DNA from: JAWVFM01 sp963771655
Lineage (GTDB): Bacteria > Actinomycetota > Thermoleophilia > Solirubrobacterales > 70-9
NCBI GenBank assembly: GCA_963771655.1
Contig: CAVYUG010000002.1
Coordinates: 62,001-126,000, forward strand
DNA: 64,000 nucleotides
Direction: 5' to 3'
The notes under the pieces were generated by a model. That model saw only the letters and a program-made list of their open reading frames with translations, had not been told where the DNA came from and did not search any database. A program made the position numbers and the translations under genes. Shown here in pieces: positions 1 to 8,266 of this stretch. Within the stretch, counting starts at the first letter, position 1, and the number at the start of each line of letters is the position of its first letter.

Positions 1-134
1 TGGGCTGGTGCCAGGGCCGGAGACAAAGGGGCCCGTGGTGGCTGGCGCCCCGATGGCGGGTGACGCGCTTCGGCACTTCGGCCGGTGTTCGCCCCGCGAT
101 AGAACCTGAGCGACAGCGACGTCGGCCGAAGCCA

Positions 135-688
135 TCACCAACGGAAGCGGGGTCTCAGAATCAGATCGTTCGGCTGGTTTCGCCAACACCCCGCCCGGGC
201 GCTCCGAGGCGCGAGCGCGACGATCGCCGTGCAGCTGAGGACGGTCGGAACGAGCGGGGCGAGCGTCCGCGCGTGCGCCACTAGCGGCGCGGCGAGAGCC
301 CCCGCGGCGACGAGGCGGATAACTGACGCCCTGCGAAGGGCGGAGGCCTCGCTCTCCCTGCCCGCCTCGGTGTCGACGATCAGGGCCGTCATGGTTCCGG
401 TCAGACGGGTGGTCGTGACGTCCGCGACCAGGCGGAGCCCGCGCTTTGAGCGCCCATCGCGATCGCGGAGACGAGGATGAGGGCGTAAGAGGGCCACCCT
501 CCCGGCATGCACGGCCTGCCGGTGCGCGGGCCATGCAGCCGCGCGCCGACGGCAGCGCCCATGACAAAGCCCAGGATCGCGAATAGCGGGTGGGACCTGG
601 GAACCGACGCCGCCACCGATTGCGAGCGCGAAGATCGCCTGGTGGGGCTACCGGGCGGACCCGCTCCGGCCTTCGGTGCCCTATTCAA
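135..688 (-). pseudogene. Remnant of a DUF1275 (YoaK-family) membrane protein, truncated and frameshifted
   Basis: Reading down from 688, one frame encodes a hydrophobic segment (FAILGFVMGAAVGARL) and then ALILVSAIAMGAQSAG. At about position 438 the similarity moves one frame over and continues as ADVTTTRLTGTMTALIVD. The T-T-x-x-T-G-T run after a membrane helix is typical of DUF1275 proteins. A last hydrophobic stretch follows (LVAAGALAAPLVAHARTL). The family is normally about 220 residues; here the N-terminal half, with the first helices, is absent and a DsrE gene occupies the upstream DNA. The truncation suggests a real decayed gene, while the single frameshift could be an assembly error. 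No function is assigned beyond the family. Confidence 0.55.
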
Positions 689-715
689 GCCCTCCTGCGG
701 ACGGCGTACGTCGGC

Positions 716-1078
716 TCAGTAGCTGAAGACGGTCGTATCGCTACCCGCCCAGTCCCACATCGGCGTCGCTCCGACGACCTTCGCGTTCGGAATCGTCTCC
801 GCATCCCCGAGGTCGCGCGCGCCGAGGCAGACCGGGCAGAGCCACAGCTCACCGCCGGCGTCTGCAAACTGCTCGGCAAGCCGCTCCAGCGGCGGGCAGT
901 CCTTGCACACGACGCCCTGCATCTGATCCGGGAGACCAAGACGAACCGCGTCCTTCGTCGCCCAGACGACAACTTCCCTGCCCTGCGCCTGCGCTGCGGT
1001 GGCTACGAGGTACGCGACGAGGACACGCTCGCCATCCTCCATCCCCGTGGCAAGGTTGATCAACACCTTGTCGGCCAT
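716..1078 (-). CDS. DsrE/DsrF-like small cytoplasmic protein
   Basis: This 120-residue protein has the DsrE fold signature: an N-terminal strand (KVLINLATG) followed by MEDGERVLVAYLVATAAQA, an alternating alpha/beta pattern, and Cys residues near VCKDCPP and in LWLCPVCLGAR. The second pair corresponds to the usual active-site cysteine region of sulfur-relay and peroxiredoxin-like DsrE proteins. DsrE proteins carry or sense sulfane sulfur, but no Dsr or Tus partners lie nearby, so a specific role is not claimed. The ATG is preceded by a GGGAGC Shine-Dalgarno-like stretch. It is transcribed on the same strand as, and 43 nt downstream of, a methyltransferase gene, so they may form a small operon. 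Confidence 0.8.
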   Translation of the reverse strand: MADKVLINLATGMEDGERVLVAYLVATAAQAQGREVVVWATKDAVRLGLPDQMQGVVCKDCPPLERLAEQFADAGGELWLCPVCLGARDLGDAETIPNAKVVGATPMWDWAGSDTTVFSY

Positions 1079-1121
1079 TTCGCTCCCTTCGTCGGTACTT
1101 GGTGGCTGATACAGCGGCTCC

Positions 1122-1961
1122 TCAGGACGGCTTTCGGCACACGACCTGCACGGGATGCGTGCGCCCTTCCTCGATGTTGCGCGCCGAGTTGCGCATCTTC
1201 TCCGGAGCCGTCGGGCCGATCAGCACATGAAGGCCGAGCGCCGGCGCCTCACCCCGGTCGGCGAGCTCGAGCGCCGCCGCATATGCGGCCATGTACTTCG
1301 GCCCAGTGCTCTCGGTCTCGATGTCCACGAACCCGGCGGCGGCGAGGAGCTCGCGGGTCTCGGACGGCGTGACGAGGAACTCGCCTGTTCCGTCTTCCGA
1401 CCAGGGCAGGGGATGGTGTGGGCTTCCCAGCGGGCCGAGGGCGTGCTCGGTGAGCGCGAAGAATCCGCCGGGCTTCAGCACACGCGAGGCCTCGCCGAAG
1501 AAGCGTGGGCGATCGGCGACATTCATCGTCACATGCTGGGCGTAGGCGCCGTCGAAGTAGCGATCGTCGAAGGGCAGCCGTCCGCCGTCTCCCTGTTCGA
1601 TGAAGACGCGGTCACTCATGTCGAGCAGCGCGGTCAGCTTGTTCGCCGCCTCGACGAACGGCCCGGTGATGTCGATCCCGCTGACCGTGCACCCGAAGCG
1701 CTGCGCGAAATAGCGGGCCGGGCCTCCGACCCCGCAGCCGATGTCGAGCAGGTGGTCGCCCGACTCGACCGGCAGGCGATCCGCGAGGTCGACGGTGGCC
1801 GGAAAGCCACGAGCGTGGAAATGGTCGACCGGCGCCAGATCCTCCACGGCCATTGAGTCGAGGGGCTTCGATGCACGCTCCAGGGCGGCGACGATGAGGC
1901 CGTAGACGTCGCGGTCGGCCCAGTGGTCCGCGATCGAGGTTTCTGGAGACGTGCCCTCCAT
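1122..1961 (-). CDS. Class I SAM-dependent methyltransferase
   Basis: The 279-residue product carries the SAM-binding motif I LLDIGCGVGGPARYFA around residues 73-88, an acidic motif II end (SGIDIT), a motif around GRLPFDDRYFD and the post-motif VLKPGGFFALTEH. The layout matches methyltransf_11/25 enzymes of the sarcosine or tocopherol methyltransferase type that act on small molecules. The DHFHARGF segment before motif I is also found in that group. The substrate cannot be told from sequence. The ATG start gives a normal N-terminus (MEGTSPETSI). It lies upstream of the DsrE gene on the same strand. Confidence 0.85.
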   Translation of the reverse strand: MEGTSPETSIADHWADRDVYGLIVAALERASKPLDSMAVEDLAPVDHFHARGFPATVDLADRLPVESGDHLLDIGCGVGGPARYFAQRFGCTVSGIDITGPFVEAANKLTALLDMSDRVFIEQGDGGRLPFDDRYFDGAYAQHVTMNVADRPRFFGEASRVLKPGGFFALTEHALGPLGSPHHPLPWSEDGTGEFLVTPSETRELLAAAGFVDIETESTGPKYMAAYAAALELADRGEAPALGLHVLIGPTAPEKMRNSARNIEEGRTHPVQVVCRKPS

Positions 1962-2265
1962 TCGACCCGCCCGGCCATCCTAATCGGCGCGGCGCAGCGC
2001 GCAAGGCGGCCGCGTCAGCGCTCTGACCGGACGCCTGGATGCCGCAGGCAGGGACGTCAATCCTTCGAAGGGGTGAGGCGGCCGCCCGGACAAGCGTTCA
2101 CCCTGCTCGTCGTCGCGGGGGCCGCCTGCCCGCTCTGCGCGGGGTGAGGCCGACGGGGAGGCGAGGCATCGGGCGCGGAGATGCGGGCGACCGGCGCTCG
2201 AGGCCGCGCAGGCGGCCGACCCGCCCCCAAGCTCACCCTCACTGGAGAGCTTCCCGACGTGCTCC
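1962..2265. other. Gene-free interval
   Basis: About 300 bases between the start of the methyltransferase gene and the end of the copper-protein gene, both on the minus strand. It should contain the methyltransferase promoter and the copper gene terminator, but I saw no convincing -10 box, hairpin with T-run, RNA gene or conserved reading frame. Short open frames here are ordinary for this GC content. Confidence 0.4.
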
Positions 2266-3828
2266 CTAGCCCGGCTTGATGACCCGGAAGCTGCCGCGCA
2301 TGAAGGGGTGGATGCGGCAGAAGTACGTGTAGGTGCCCGGCTTGAGGTCCTTCGGGGTCGTCCAGGTGTCGGTGCCCGAGGCGGGCGCGCCCCAGGGTGT
2401 GGAGTTGTGCCCGAGCTCGGTGGAGTCGAAGCTCCGCGACGCGTTCGCGATCGGGTAGGCGACACCGGTGTCGCGGTTGCAGGGTGCGCGGCAGGCCGTG
2501 ACGGTGTGGTAGGCGTCCTGGGCGGCATCGAGGTTGTTGAACGTCAGGCCCTGGCCCTGGTAGACCGTCGGCGGCTTGCGCGCGGCCGCGGAGGTGTGCA
2601 GGTCACCCTGCGAGTACAGGAAGCTCTTGATGTCGACTGGGCTCGTCGCGGAGAGGGGGCCGTCGGGCAGCCCGAGCGGGTTGGGGAGGCCGGCGGGCCG
2701 GCCGCCGTGGTGGCGGTTCTCGGCCAGGTGGCTGTGGGTCAGGACGCCCTTCTGATCGATGCCGCTCGAGAACGCGTCGACGCCGCCCGCATCGGTCCCG
2801 TCGTAGACGGCGACGGGCATGATGCCCATCACCTCGTACCAGCTCGCTCGCGAGGTGTCGTAGGCCGCGTGGACGCTGAGGCTGTCGCCCGGCTGGAGGG
2901 TGACGCGCCAGTCCTTCGGCGTCGTCTTCATCGCCACGTCCCAGGAGACCTCGCCGGCGGGCTCGTAGTAGTGGGCGCTCGAGCGGAAGAGCCGCTTCGT
3001 CTGACCGCCGCGGGTCACGTCGAGGTCGGTGTAAAGGCCGCCGGGGTGGAGGTGGCCGGCGGTCCCCAGGAGGGTCACCGGATGATCGGTCGTCCAGCCC
3101 TGCGACGGGCCGACGAGCTGGGTCTGCTTCCCGGTCGCCTGGTCGGGGAACGTGTACTTGCCGTTGGTCCCCCAGCCCTTCAGCGCGTCGAACACCGGGT
3201 AGATCGGGCTCGATATACCGACGCCGGGGCTGGGGCCGGAGACATCCATCCACCTTGTCTTTGCGGTCTTCATCGCCGCGGCGGCGGGGGAGGTGTCGGG
3301 GACGAAGTCGATCCGCCAGACGATGTAGACCTTGCCGCCCGAGGCCGTCAGGTCGTGGAGCATGTCCGTGATGCCCCAGCCGTCGCTCGGCTGCGAGCGC
3401 CAGCCGAAGCCGTTCGGCAGTTGGACGATGGTCTTCTCCTCCCCGACCGCGAACTGCGGGTTGCCGTTGACGAGCCACACCGCGTGGTGGAGATGAAGGA
3501 TGTCGACTCGTGGGACCTTGCCGTTCGGGTAGACGAGCTCCGGGTCGAACCGGGTGATGTAGCCGGGGACCTGCGGGAAGAGGTTGGTGTTATACAGACG
3601 GATGACGTTCTGTCCCGGCTTGACCGAGACCGGCCCGACGCAGTACGTGAGGTGCTGGACCCCCGCATATTTGACGTGCGGGATCTGGTCGGGCTTGTTC
3701 TTGACGCGCGGGCACTGGGCGCCGGTGCCCGCCTGCGCCGCCGGCGCCAGCATCGCCGCCAGCGCGAGGGCAGCCGCGACCGCAACGCCAAGCGCCGCGA
3801 ATCGTGCTCGAGGTGTCGAACCCGCCAT
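2266..3828 (-). CDS. Secreted multi-copper protein: monooxygenase-like His-rich domain plus C-terminal cupredoxin
   Basis: The 520-residue precursor starts with a signal peptide (LGVAVAAALALAAMLAPAAQA, cut near residue 34). The central part has His clusters HLHH (residues 112-115) and GHLHPGG (259-264), with further His and Met residues (THSHLAENRHH, GIMPVAVYDG). This arrangement recalls the two copper sites of peptidylglycine-type (type II) copper monooxygenases. The C-terminal about 110 residues form a plastocyanin-like domain with ligand set H441 and C504-x2-H507-x2-M510 in TYFCRIHPFMRG. The protein is predicted to act outside the membrane, with the cupredoxin passing electrons to or from the catalytic part. 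Candidate starts are ATG at 3828, 3837 or 3855; the first leaves the cleanest signal peptide. It is divergent from proline dehydrogenase, with only about 60 bases between. The substrate is unknown. Confidence 0.65.
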   Translation of the reverse strand: MAGSTPRARFAALGVAVAAALALAAMLAPAAQAGTGAQCPRVKNKPDQIPHVKYAGVQHLTYCVGPVSVKPGQNVIRLYNTNLFPQVPGYITRFDPELVYPNGKVPRVDILHLHHAVWLVNGNPQFAVGEEKTIVQLPNGFGWRSQPSDGWGITDMLHDLTASGGKVYIVWRIDFVPDTSPAAAAMKTAKTRWMDVSGPSPGVGISSPIYPVFDALKGWGTNGKYTFPDQATGKQTQLVGPSQGWTTDHPVTLLGTAGHLHPGGLYTDLDVTRGGQTKRLFRSSAHYYEPAGEVSWDVAMKTTPKDWRVTLQPGDSLSVHAAYDTSRASWYEVMGIMPVAVYDGTDAGGVDAFSSGIDQKGVLTHSHLAENRHHGGRPAGLPNPLGLPDGPLSATSPVDIKSFLYSQGDLHTSAAARKPPTVYQGQGLTFNNLDAAQDAYHTVTACRAPCNRDTGVAYPIANASRSFDSTELGHNSTPWGAPASGTDTWTTPKDLKPGTYTYFCRIHPFMRGSFRVIKPG

Positions 3829-3877
3829 CCCTAGCATCCTTGCATCGCCGACCATGATGGCAGGTCGGCCTCCGGAG

Positions 3878-3883
3878 TAGCCT
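3878..3883 (+). promoter_or_regulatory. -10 box TAGCCT of the proline catabolism operon
   Basis: TAGCCT is followed by six bases and then the GTG of proline dehydrogenase at 3890, so the transcript would begin at or next to the start codon. No Shine-Dalgarno sequence is present. The same spacing recurs at many first genes in this window. Confidence 0.45.
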
Positions 3884-3889
3884 GAGATT

Positions 3890-5253
3890 GTGGCGGTCGG
3901 CGCCGCTCGCAGCGTGGAATCGGGTCGCCTCGAGGCGGAGATCCTCGACGTCGGGACCGCGATCGCCTCGCGCCTTGAGTCGGTGAAGAGGTCGCCGATG
4001 CGCGCGGTCGACGAGCGCGCGATGGCTCTCGCGGCATCCGATGCCGAGCTGCGCGCGGCGATGTTCCGCCTCGTCGACGTCACGCCCGCCTGCCGTAATC
4101 TCGACGACCTCGGTCGTCACCTCGCGGGCCTCGTCGAGGAGGTGGGGGATCGCCCGCCACCGATCGAGGCGGCGATGCGCGCCGCGCACACCAAGGCCGG
4201 CCGCGTCGCCCTGGGCGCGGCCGTGGCCGGCGGCGTTCGGCACATGGCGCATCGCTTCATCGCAGGTGCGACGCCCCGCGAGGCACTCGGCGAGCTCGAG
4301 CGCCTGTGGAAGCGGGGGATCGCGTTCTCGGCCGATCTCCTGGGCGAGGCGACGGTCACGTCCAGCGAGGCCGACGCGTACGCCGCGCGCTGCGCGGAGG
4401 CGCTCGACGACCTCTCGGCCGGCGCCCGCCGGTGGCCCGCGCGACCGCGACTCGAGCGGGACTCCACCGATCCGATCGCCCGCGTCAATCTCTCTGTGAA
4501 GGTCTCCGCGCTCACGCCGGTGATGCGGCCGCAGGCCCCGGAGGTGGGGCGCCGTGACGCCGAGGAGCGCCTCGCCCCGCTCCTCGACCGGGCGCGCGAG
4601 CTCGGGGCGCATCTCCACGTGGACATGGAGTCGGTCGACTCGTTGGAGACGACCCTCGAGCTCGCGGGCGAGCTGCTCTCGAGCGAGCGGTTTCGCCGCG
4701 GCCCGTCGGCCGGCCTCGTCCTCCAGGCCTATCTCCGCGACTCGCCGTCCGAGCTCGATCGAATCCTCGACTGGGCCCGCTCGAGCGACCGCGTCCACCC
4801 CCTGGTGGTCCGCCTCGTGAAGGGCGCCTACTGGGATCACGAGTCGGCCGAGGCGCGGCAGCACGGCTGGCGGGTGCCCGTGTTCACCGACAAGCGGGAG
4901 TGCGACCGGAACTTCGAGGCCCTGACCCGCCGGCTTCTCGACGCGCGGCAGACGTGCGCATCGCCGTCGCCTCGCACAACCTACGGTCGATCTCCCACGC
5001 CATCGCCTACAACCGCCTCGCGGGCGGAGGCGACGCCGACCTCGAGCTCCAGGTGCTCCGCGGGCTGGGCGACGAGCTCGCGACCGCGCTCGCCGCCGAG
5101 GGCTTCCGCGTTCGCGTCTACTCGCCGATCGGGGACCTCGTCGCGGGCATGGCCTACCTCGTCCGCCGGCTGCTCGAGAACACCTCGAACGAGTCGTTCC
5201 TTTGGGCTCAGGCTCACGGAGCTCCGCTGGAGGAGCTGCTCGCGGCGCCGTGA
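3890..5253 (+). CDS. Proline dehydrogenase (frame broken near 4948)
   Basis: This FAD enzyme oxidises proline to pyrroline-5-carboxylate. The ProDH barrel is recognisable from DPIARVNLSVKVSAL, VRLVKGAYWDHE (about residue 310) and, near the end, RVRVYSPIGDLVAGMAYLVRR followed by LLENTSNESFL, the substrate-binding signature. The frame from GTG 3890 is intact to about 4945 (TRRLLDARQ). It then continues one frame over as VRIAVASHNLRSISHAI to the TGA at 5251-5253. A single missing base at about 4942-4952 explains this. Because both halves are well conserved and the next gene has a similar lesion, an assembly error is more likely than decay. The stop overlaps the start of the P5C dehydrogenase gene (GTGA), so the two are translationally coupled like a split PutA. 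Confidence 0.85.
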
Positions 5254-6816
5254 GCACCTCGTTCGAGAACGAGCCGACGCTGGAGCTTCGCCGGGCCTCC
5301 GACCGCGAACCGCTGCTGGAGGCGCTGGGCGACCTCGACCGCCGCCTGCCGCTCGAGGTGCCGCCGATCGTCGCCGGCGACCGCGGTGCGGCGACCGGTA
5401 TCGACTCGACCGACCCGGGAGCTCCCGATCGGCTCGTGGCGCGGGCCGGGGTTGCGGGCGAGGCCGATGTCGATGCCGCGGTGCGCGCGGCGGGCGATGC
5501 CGCGGATGACTGGGGACGGCGTGCCGCCACCGAACGAGCCGAGGCTCTCCAGCGGGCGGCCACGATCCTCCGCGACCGGAGACCCGCGCTCGCGGCGCTC
5601 GAGGTGCGCGAATGCGCCAAGCCGTGGGGGGAGGCCGACGCCGACGTCTGCGAGGCGATCGACTTCCTGCGCTACTACGCCGAGCGCGCGATCGAGCTCG
5701 AGCGGGGCCCCGACCTCACCCAGGTGCAGGGCGAGCGCAACGAGATGCGCTACGCACCGCGCGGGGTCGCGGCGGTGATCTCGCCCTGGAACTTCCCGAT
5801 CGCCATTCCCGCCGGGATGGTCGCCGGGGCGCTCGCGACCGGCAACACCGTCGTCCTCAAGCCCGCCGAGCAATCGCCCGGCTGCGCGCTCGCCCTGGTG
5901 GAGGCCCTCCACGAGGGCGGCGTGCCGGCCGAGGCCCTCGCGCTCCTCCCCGGGCTGGGCGAGGCGGGCGCGGCGCTGGTCCGCCATCCGGACGTTGCGG
6001 TCATCGCCTTCACCGGCTCGAGCGCCGTGGGGCAGGAGATCGTCCGCGAGGCCGCGGTCGTGCGCGAGGGGCAGCAACACATCAAGAGAGTCGTGGCGGA
6101 GATGGGCGGCAAGAACTGCGTCATCGTCGACGCCGACGCCGACCTCGACGAGGCCATCCCCGCCGTCGTCCACTCGGCGTTCGACTACGCCGGCCAGAAG
6201 TGCTCAGCATGCGCGCGGGTCCTCGCTCACACGGACCTTGCCGAAACGTTGCTCGAGCGATTGGCGGGAGCGGTGGAGGTGCTGCGCGTTGGCCAGGCGG
6301 AGGACTTCGCCGCCGACGTGCCGCCGGTGATCGAGCGCGAGGCGAGGGAGCGGGTCGAGCGCTACCGCGAGCTGGCCGCGACGCGGTGGGCGCCTCGTCG
6401 CCGAGGCTGGGAATGCGGGACCCACCGGCGGCTGGTTCGTGGCCCCGGCGGTGGCGACCGGCCTGCCGGCCGACTCACCGGTGCTCTCGGAGGAGGTGTT
6501 CGGGCCCCTCCTCACCGTCGAGGCCGTGGCGAGCGTCGATGCGGCCTGTGAGATCGTCGAGTCGCTGCCCTTCGCGCTGACCGGCGGGCTCTTCTCGCGC
6601 AACCCGCGCACCGTGGCCGAGGTCGCCGCGCGGCTGCCGGTCGGCAACCTCTACGTCAACCGCCACATCACCGGGGCGATGGTCGACCGCCAGCCGTTCG
6701 GTGGCAACAAGCTCTCGGGCGTCGGCTCGAAGGCCGGCGGCCCGGACTACCTACTGCAGTTCGTCGATCCCCGGGTCGTCAGCGAGAACACGATGCGGCA
6801 CGGGCTCGTCACGTGA
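5250..6816 (+). CDS. 1-pyrroline-5-carboxylate dehydrogenase (frame broken near 6385)
   Basis: An aldehyde dehydrogenase that completes proline breakdown to glutamate. ALDH motifs seen in order are VISPWNFPIAIPAGM, NTVVLKPAEQSPG, FTGSSAVGQEI, the catalytic Glu in VAEMGGKN, and the catalytic Cys in YAGQKCSACAR. The C-terminal part (SEEVFGPLLTVEAV, GNLYVNRHITGAMV, QPFGGNKLSGVG) lies one frame over. The shift falls at about 6380-6390, where GRLVAEAGNAGPTGGWF is restored by one base. Length after repair is about 520 residues, normal for P5CDH of the RocA/PutA type. The GTG at 5250 overlaps the stop of proline dehydrogenase. The pair forms a two-gene proline catabolic operon, and the 3' end overlaps the convergent NTF2-like gene by 8 bases. 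Confidence 0.87.
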
Positions 6817-7255
6817 CCACGGCCGCTTTCGGCCCGGCCGCGGCGAGCGCGTCATCGCGGTTCGCGTAGAAGACGACCTCGGCGATCTTGCCGTTCCTGG
6901 CCCTCCAGATCGCCGAGGAGAGCAGCTGTATCTCGCCCAGCCCGTCCCGTCGCCCGCCGAAGTCGCGGCCCAGCCAGAGGACGCGGCCGTCCTCCAGGTC
7001 GACGATCCGCTCCTCCTCGGCGCGGTAGGTCGCCCACGGCTCGAGCCAGTCGAGCCAGATGCTGCGGAGGCCTTCGAACCCGCGCAAGCGCTTCTCGGTG
7101 ACGCTGACGAGCGCGCACTCGAATTCGGGCTCGAAGAGCTCGCCCACCTGCTCCTCGAGTGGCTGGTAGAGCTCCTCGCTGCGAACGATCGCCGCCCAGT
7201 CGACCTCCGCCGGCGCAACGAGGCTGCGAACGAGCTCGACGTCTTCCTGCGACAT
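6809..7255 (-). CDS. NTF2/SnoaL-like domain protein
   Basis: A 148-residue protein beginning MSQEDVELVRSLV, a common start of the SnoaL-like/NTF2-like families in actinobacteria. It continues with a predicted cone-shaped domain (LFEPEFECALVSV, GFEGLRSIWLDWLEPWATY, VLWLGRDFGGR, LSSAIWRARNGKIAEVVFY). Many such proteins are small-molecule-binding or of unknown function, and no catalytic assignment is possible. The ATG at 7255 is chosen because upstream codons in this frame are low-complexity and not conserved-looking. It follows the DUF1326 gene by 10 bases on the same strand and probably shares its transcript. Its 3' end overlaps the end of the P5C dehydrogenase gene. Confidence 0.7.
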   Translation of the reverse strand: MSQEDVELVRSLVAPAEVDWAAIVRSEELYQPLEEQVGELFEPEFECALVSVTEKRLRGFEGLRSIWLDWLEPWATYRAEEERIVDLEDGRVLWLGRDFGGRRDGLGEIQLLSSAIWRARNGKIAEVVFYANRDDALAAAGPKAAVVT

Positions 7256-7265
7256 GGCTATGGCT

Positions 7266-7889
7266 CTACCCCGAATAGTCGAACGTAGCCCAGTAAGCGC
7301 ATTTGCCCTCGAACTCGAAGTCCAGCGGTTCCGCGTGGACCTCGACTGGACCGGAATAGAGCTCGTGCCCGGAGCGATCGTGGCCGGGGATGACGCAGGT
7401 GACGGGCTCCTGGTCGGCCACCCGCTCACCGACGCGGACCGTCACCTCCTCGCCGGCCCGGAACCAGCCGCGCGTCGGGGCGTGATCGATCTCGATCCGT
7501 GTGGCGCGCACCCCCAGCAGACGACTGGGCTTGAAGACCCACGGAAACTGCTCGGCCGGTGTGCCGCCGAGGCGGCCGAGGAAGATCGCCTCGAGCGCCT
7601 CGCGCTGGTCGTGGTCGGCGCGTTCATCGACATAGAGGTAGTGGTCCCAGGGTGAGCCCTCCTCGTCGTCGTCGTAGCGATTGGCGAGGACCGCTCGCAG
7701 ACCCGACAGCTCGACTTCGCCGGCCCGGCCCTCCTCGATCTGCCACGAGAGCGATCCGAGGCAGATGCCCTCGGTCGACCGTCCACCATGGCGCCCGCCG
7801 ATCTTGCGGCAGGGACAGATCGCTTCGCAGTTGCACGACTCGAGGTAGGTGCCCGTGATTCGCCAGGGGCTGAGCCCGCTCGCCTCCAC
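7266..7889 (-). CDS. DUF1326 domain protein
   Basis: The 207-residue protein opens with WRITGTYLESCNCEAICPC, the Cys-rich start that defines DUF1326, followed by GICLGSLSWQIEEG and a beta-rich body. The paired CNC...CPC cysteines suggest metal or redox binding, but the family has no established function. The GTG start at 7889 lies seven bases after a TAGGGT -10 box (7897-7902 on the minus strand), giving an essentially leaderless message. It is divergent from the SRP RNA gene and followed by the NTF2-like gene. Confidence 0.75.
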   Translation of the reverse strand: MEASGLSPWRITGTYLESCNCEAICPCRKIGGRHGGRSTEGICLGSLSWQIEEGRAGEVELSGLRAVLANRYDDDEEGSPWDHYLYVDERADHDQREALEAIFLGRLGGTPAEQFPWVFKPSRLLGVRATRIEIDHAPTRGWFRAGEEVTVRVGERVADQEPVTCVIPGHDRSGHELYSGPVEVHAEPLDFEFEGKCAYWATFDYSG

Positions 7890-7896
7890 GGCGCAG

Positions 7897-7915
7897 ACCC
7901 TACAGTCGCTACGAT
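7897..7915. promoter_or_regulatory. Divergent -10 boxes for the DUF1326 gene and the SRP RNA
   Basis: On the minus strand TAGGGT (7902-7897) sits seven bases before the GTG of the DUF1326 gene. On the plus strand TACGAT (7910-7915) sits six bases before 7922, where the predicted closing helix of the SRP RNA begins. The agreement between box and RNA 5' end supports both calls. Confidence 0.5.
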
Positions 7916-7921
7916 GGCCTC

Positions 7922-8193
7922 GGACCGTGCTGAGCGGGGCGCTAGCGGTGCCCTGTAACCCGCAATCCGCTCCAGCGGGGCTGAACGCCCGTCCGAGGGT
8001 CGCGGCCTTCGGGATAGCGCGTCGAGGGCGGCGTTGACGGCCAGGTCCCGCGCGATGCGGGCCCGCGAACCAGGTCAGATCCGGAAGGAAGCAGCCTTAA
8101 GCGGTAGCCAGCAGGCGCCGCGGTAAGGCCTGGCCCGAGCAAGCCACGACGTAAGCGCCCGCGGACCGCTCTCGAGGGCGGGCCGCACGGTCC
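7922..8193 (+). ncRNA. ffs: Large-type signal recognition particle RNA with Alu domain
   Basis: This is the RNA of the signal recognition particle. The S-domain core is the strongest mark: CCAGGTCAGATCCGGAAG then GAAGCAGCC at about 8071-8097, the Ffh-binding hairpin. Unlike the roughly 100-nt SRP RNA common in many bacteria, the 5' part carries an Alu domain: GCTAGCGGTGCCCTGTAACC (7941-7960) and then CGCAATCCGCTCCAGCGGGG. This matches the start of the Bacillus scRNA. The ends pair as GGACCGTGC (7922-7930) with GCACGGTCC (8185-8193), giving about 272 nt, close to the 271 nt of B. subtilis. It lies directly upstream of dnaX, as in Bacillus. Confidence 0.9.
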
Positions 8194-8252
8194 TGCCTGC
8201 TTGCCCACCCCAGGTCGGTCTCAGCGCCGGCGGCGCGGGCCGAGGCCGTGGC

Positions 8253-8258
8253 TAGACT
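8253..8258 (+). promoter_or_regulatory. -10 box TAGACT of dnaX
   Basis: TAGACT is followed by eight bases (GGCGAGCG) and the GTG of dnaX at 8267. No separate ribosome binding site is visible, in line with a very short or absent leader. Confidence 0.4.
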
Positions 8259-8266
8259 GGCGAGCG

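Noticed and set aside
7939..8040. A possible tRNA or other short RNA in the GC-rich stretch before the SRP core
   Set aside because: There is no T-loop GTTCGA motif. The stretch matches the Alu part of large SRP RNA and pairs with the 3' end.
8201..8266. An upstream extension of dnaX to 8201
   Set aside because: The added residues are basic and unconserved. The GTG at 8267 gives the family start and lies eight bases after a -10 box.
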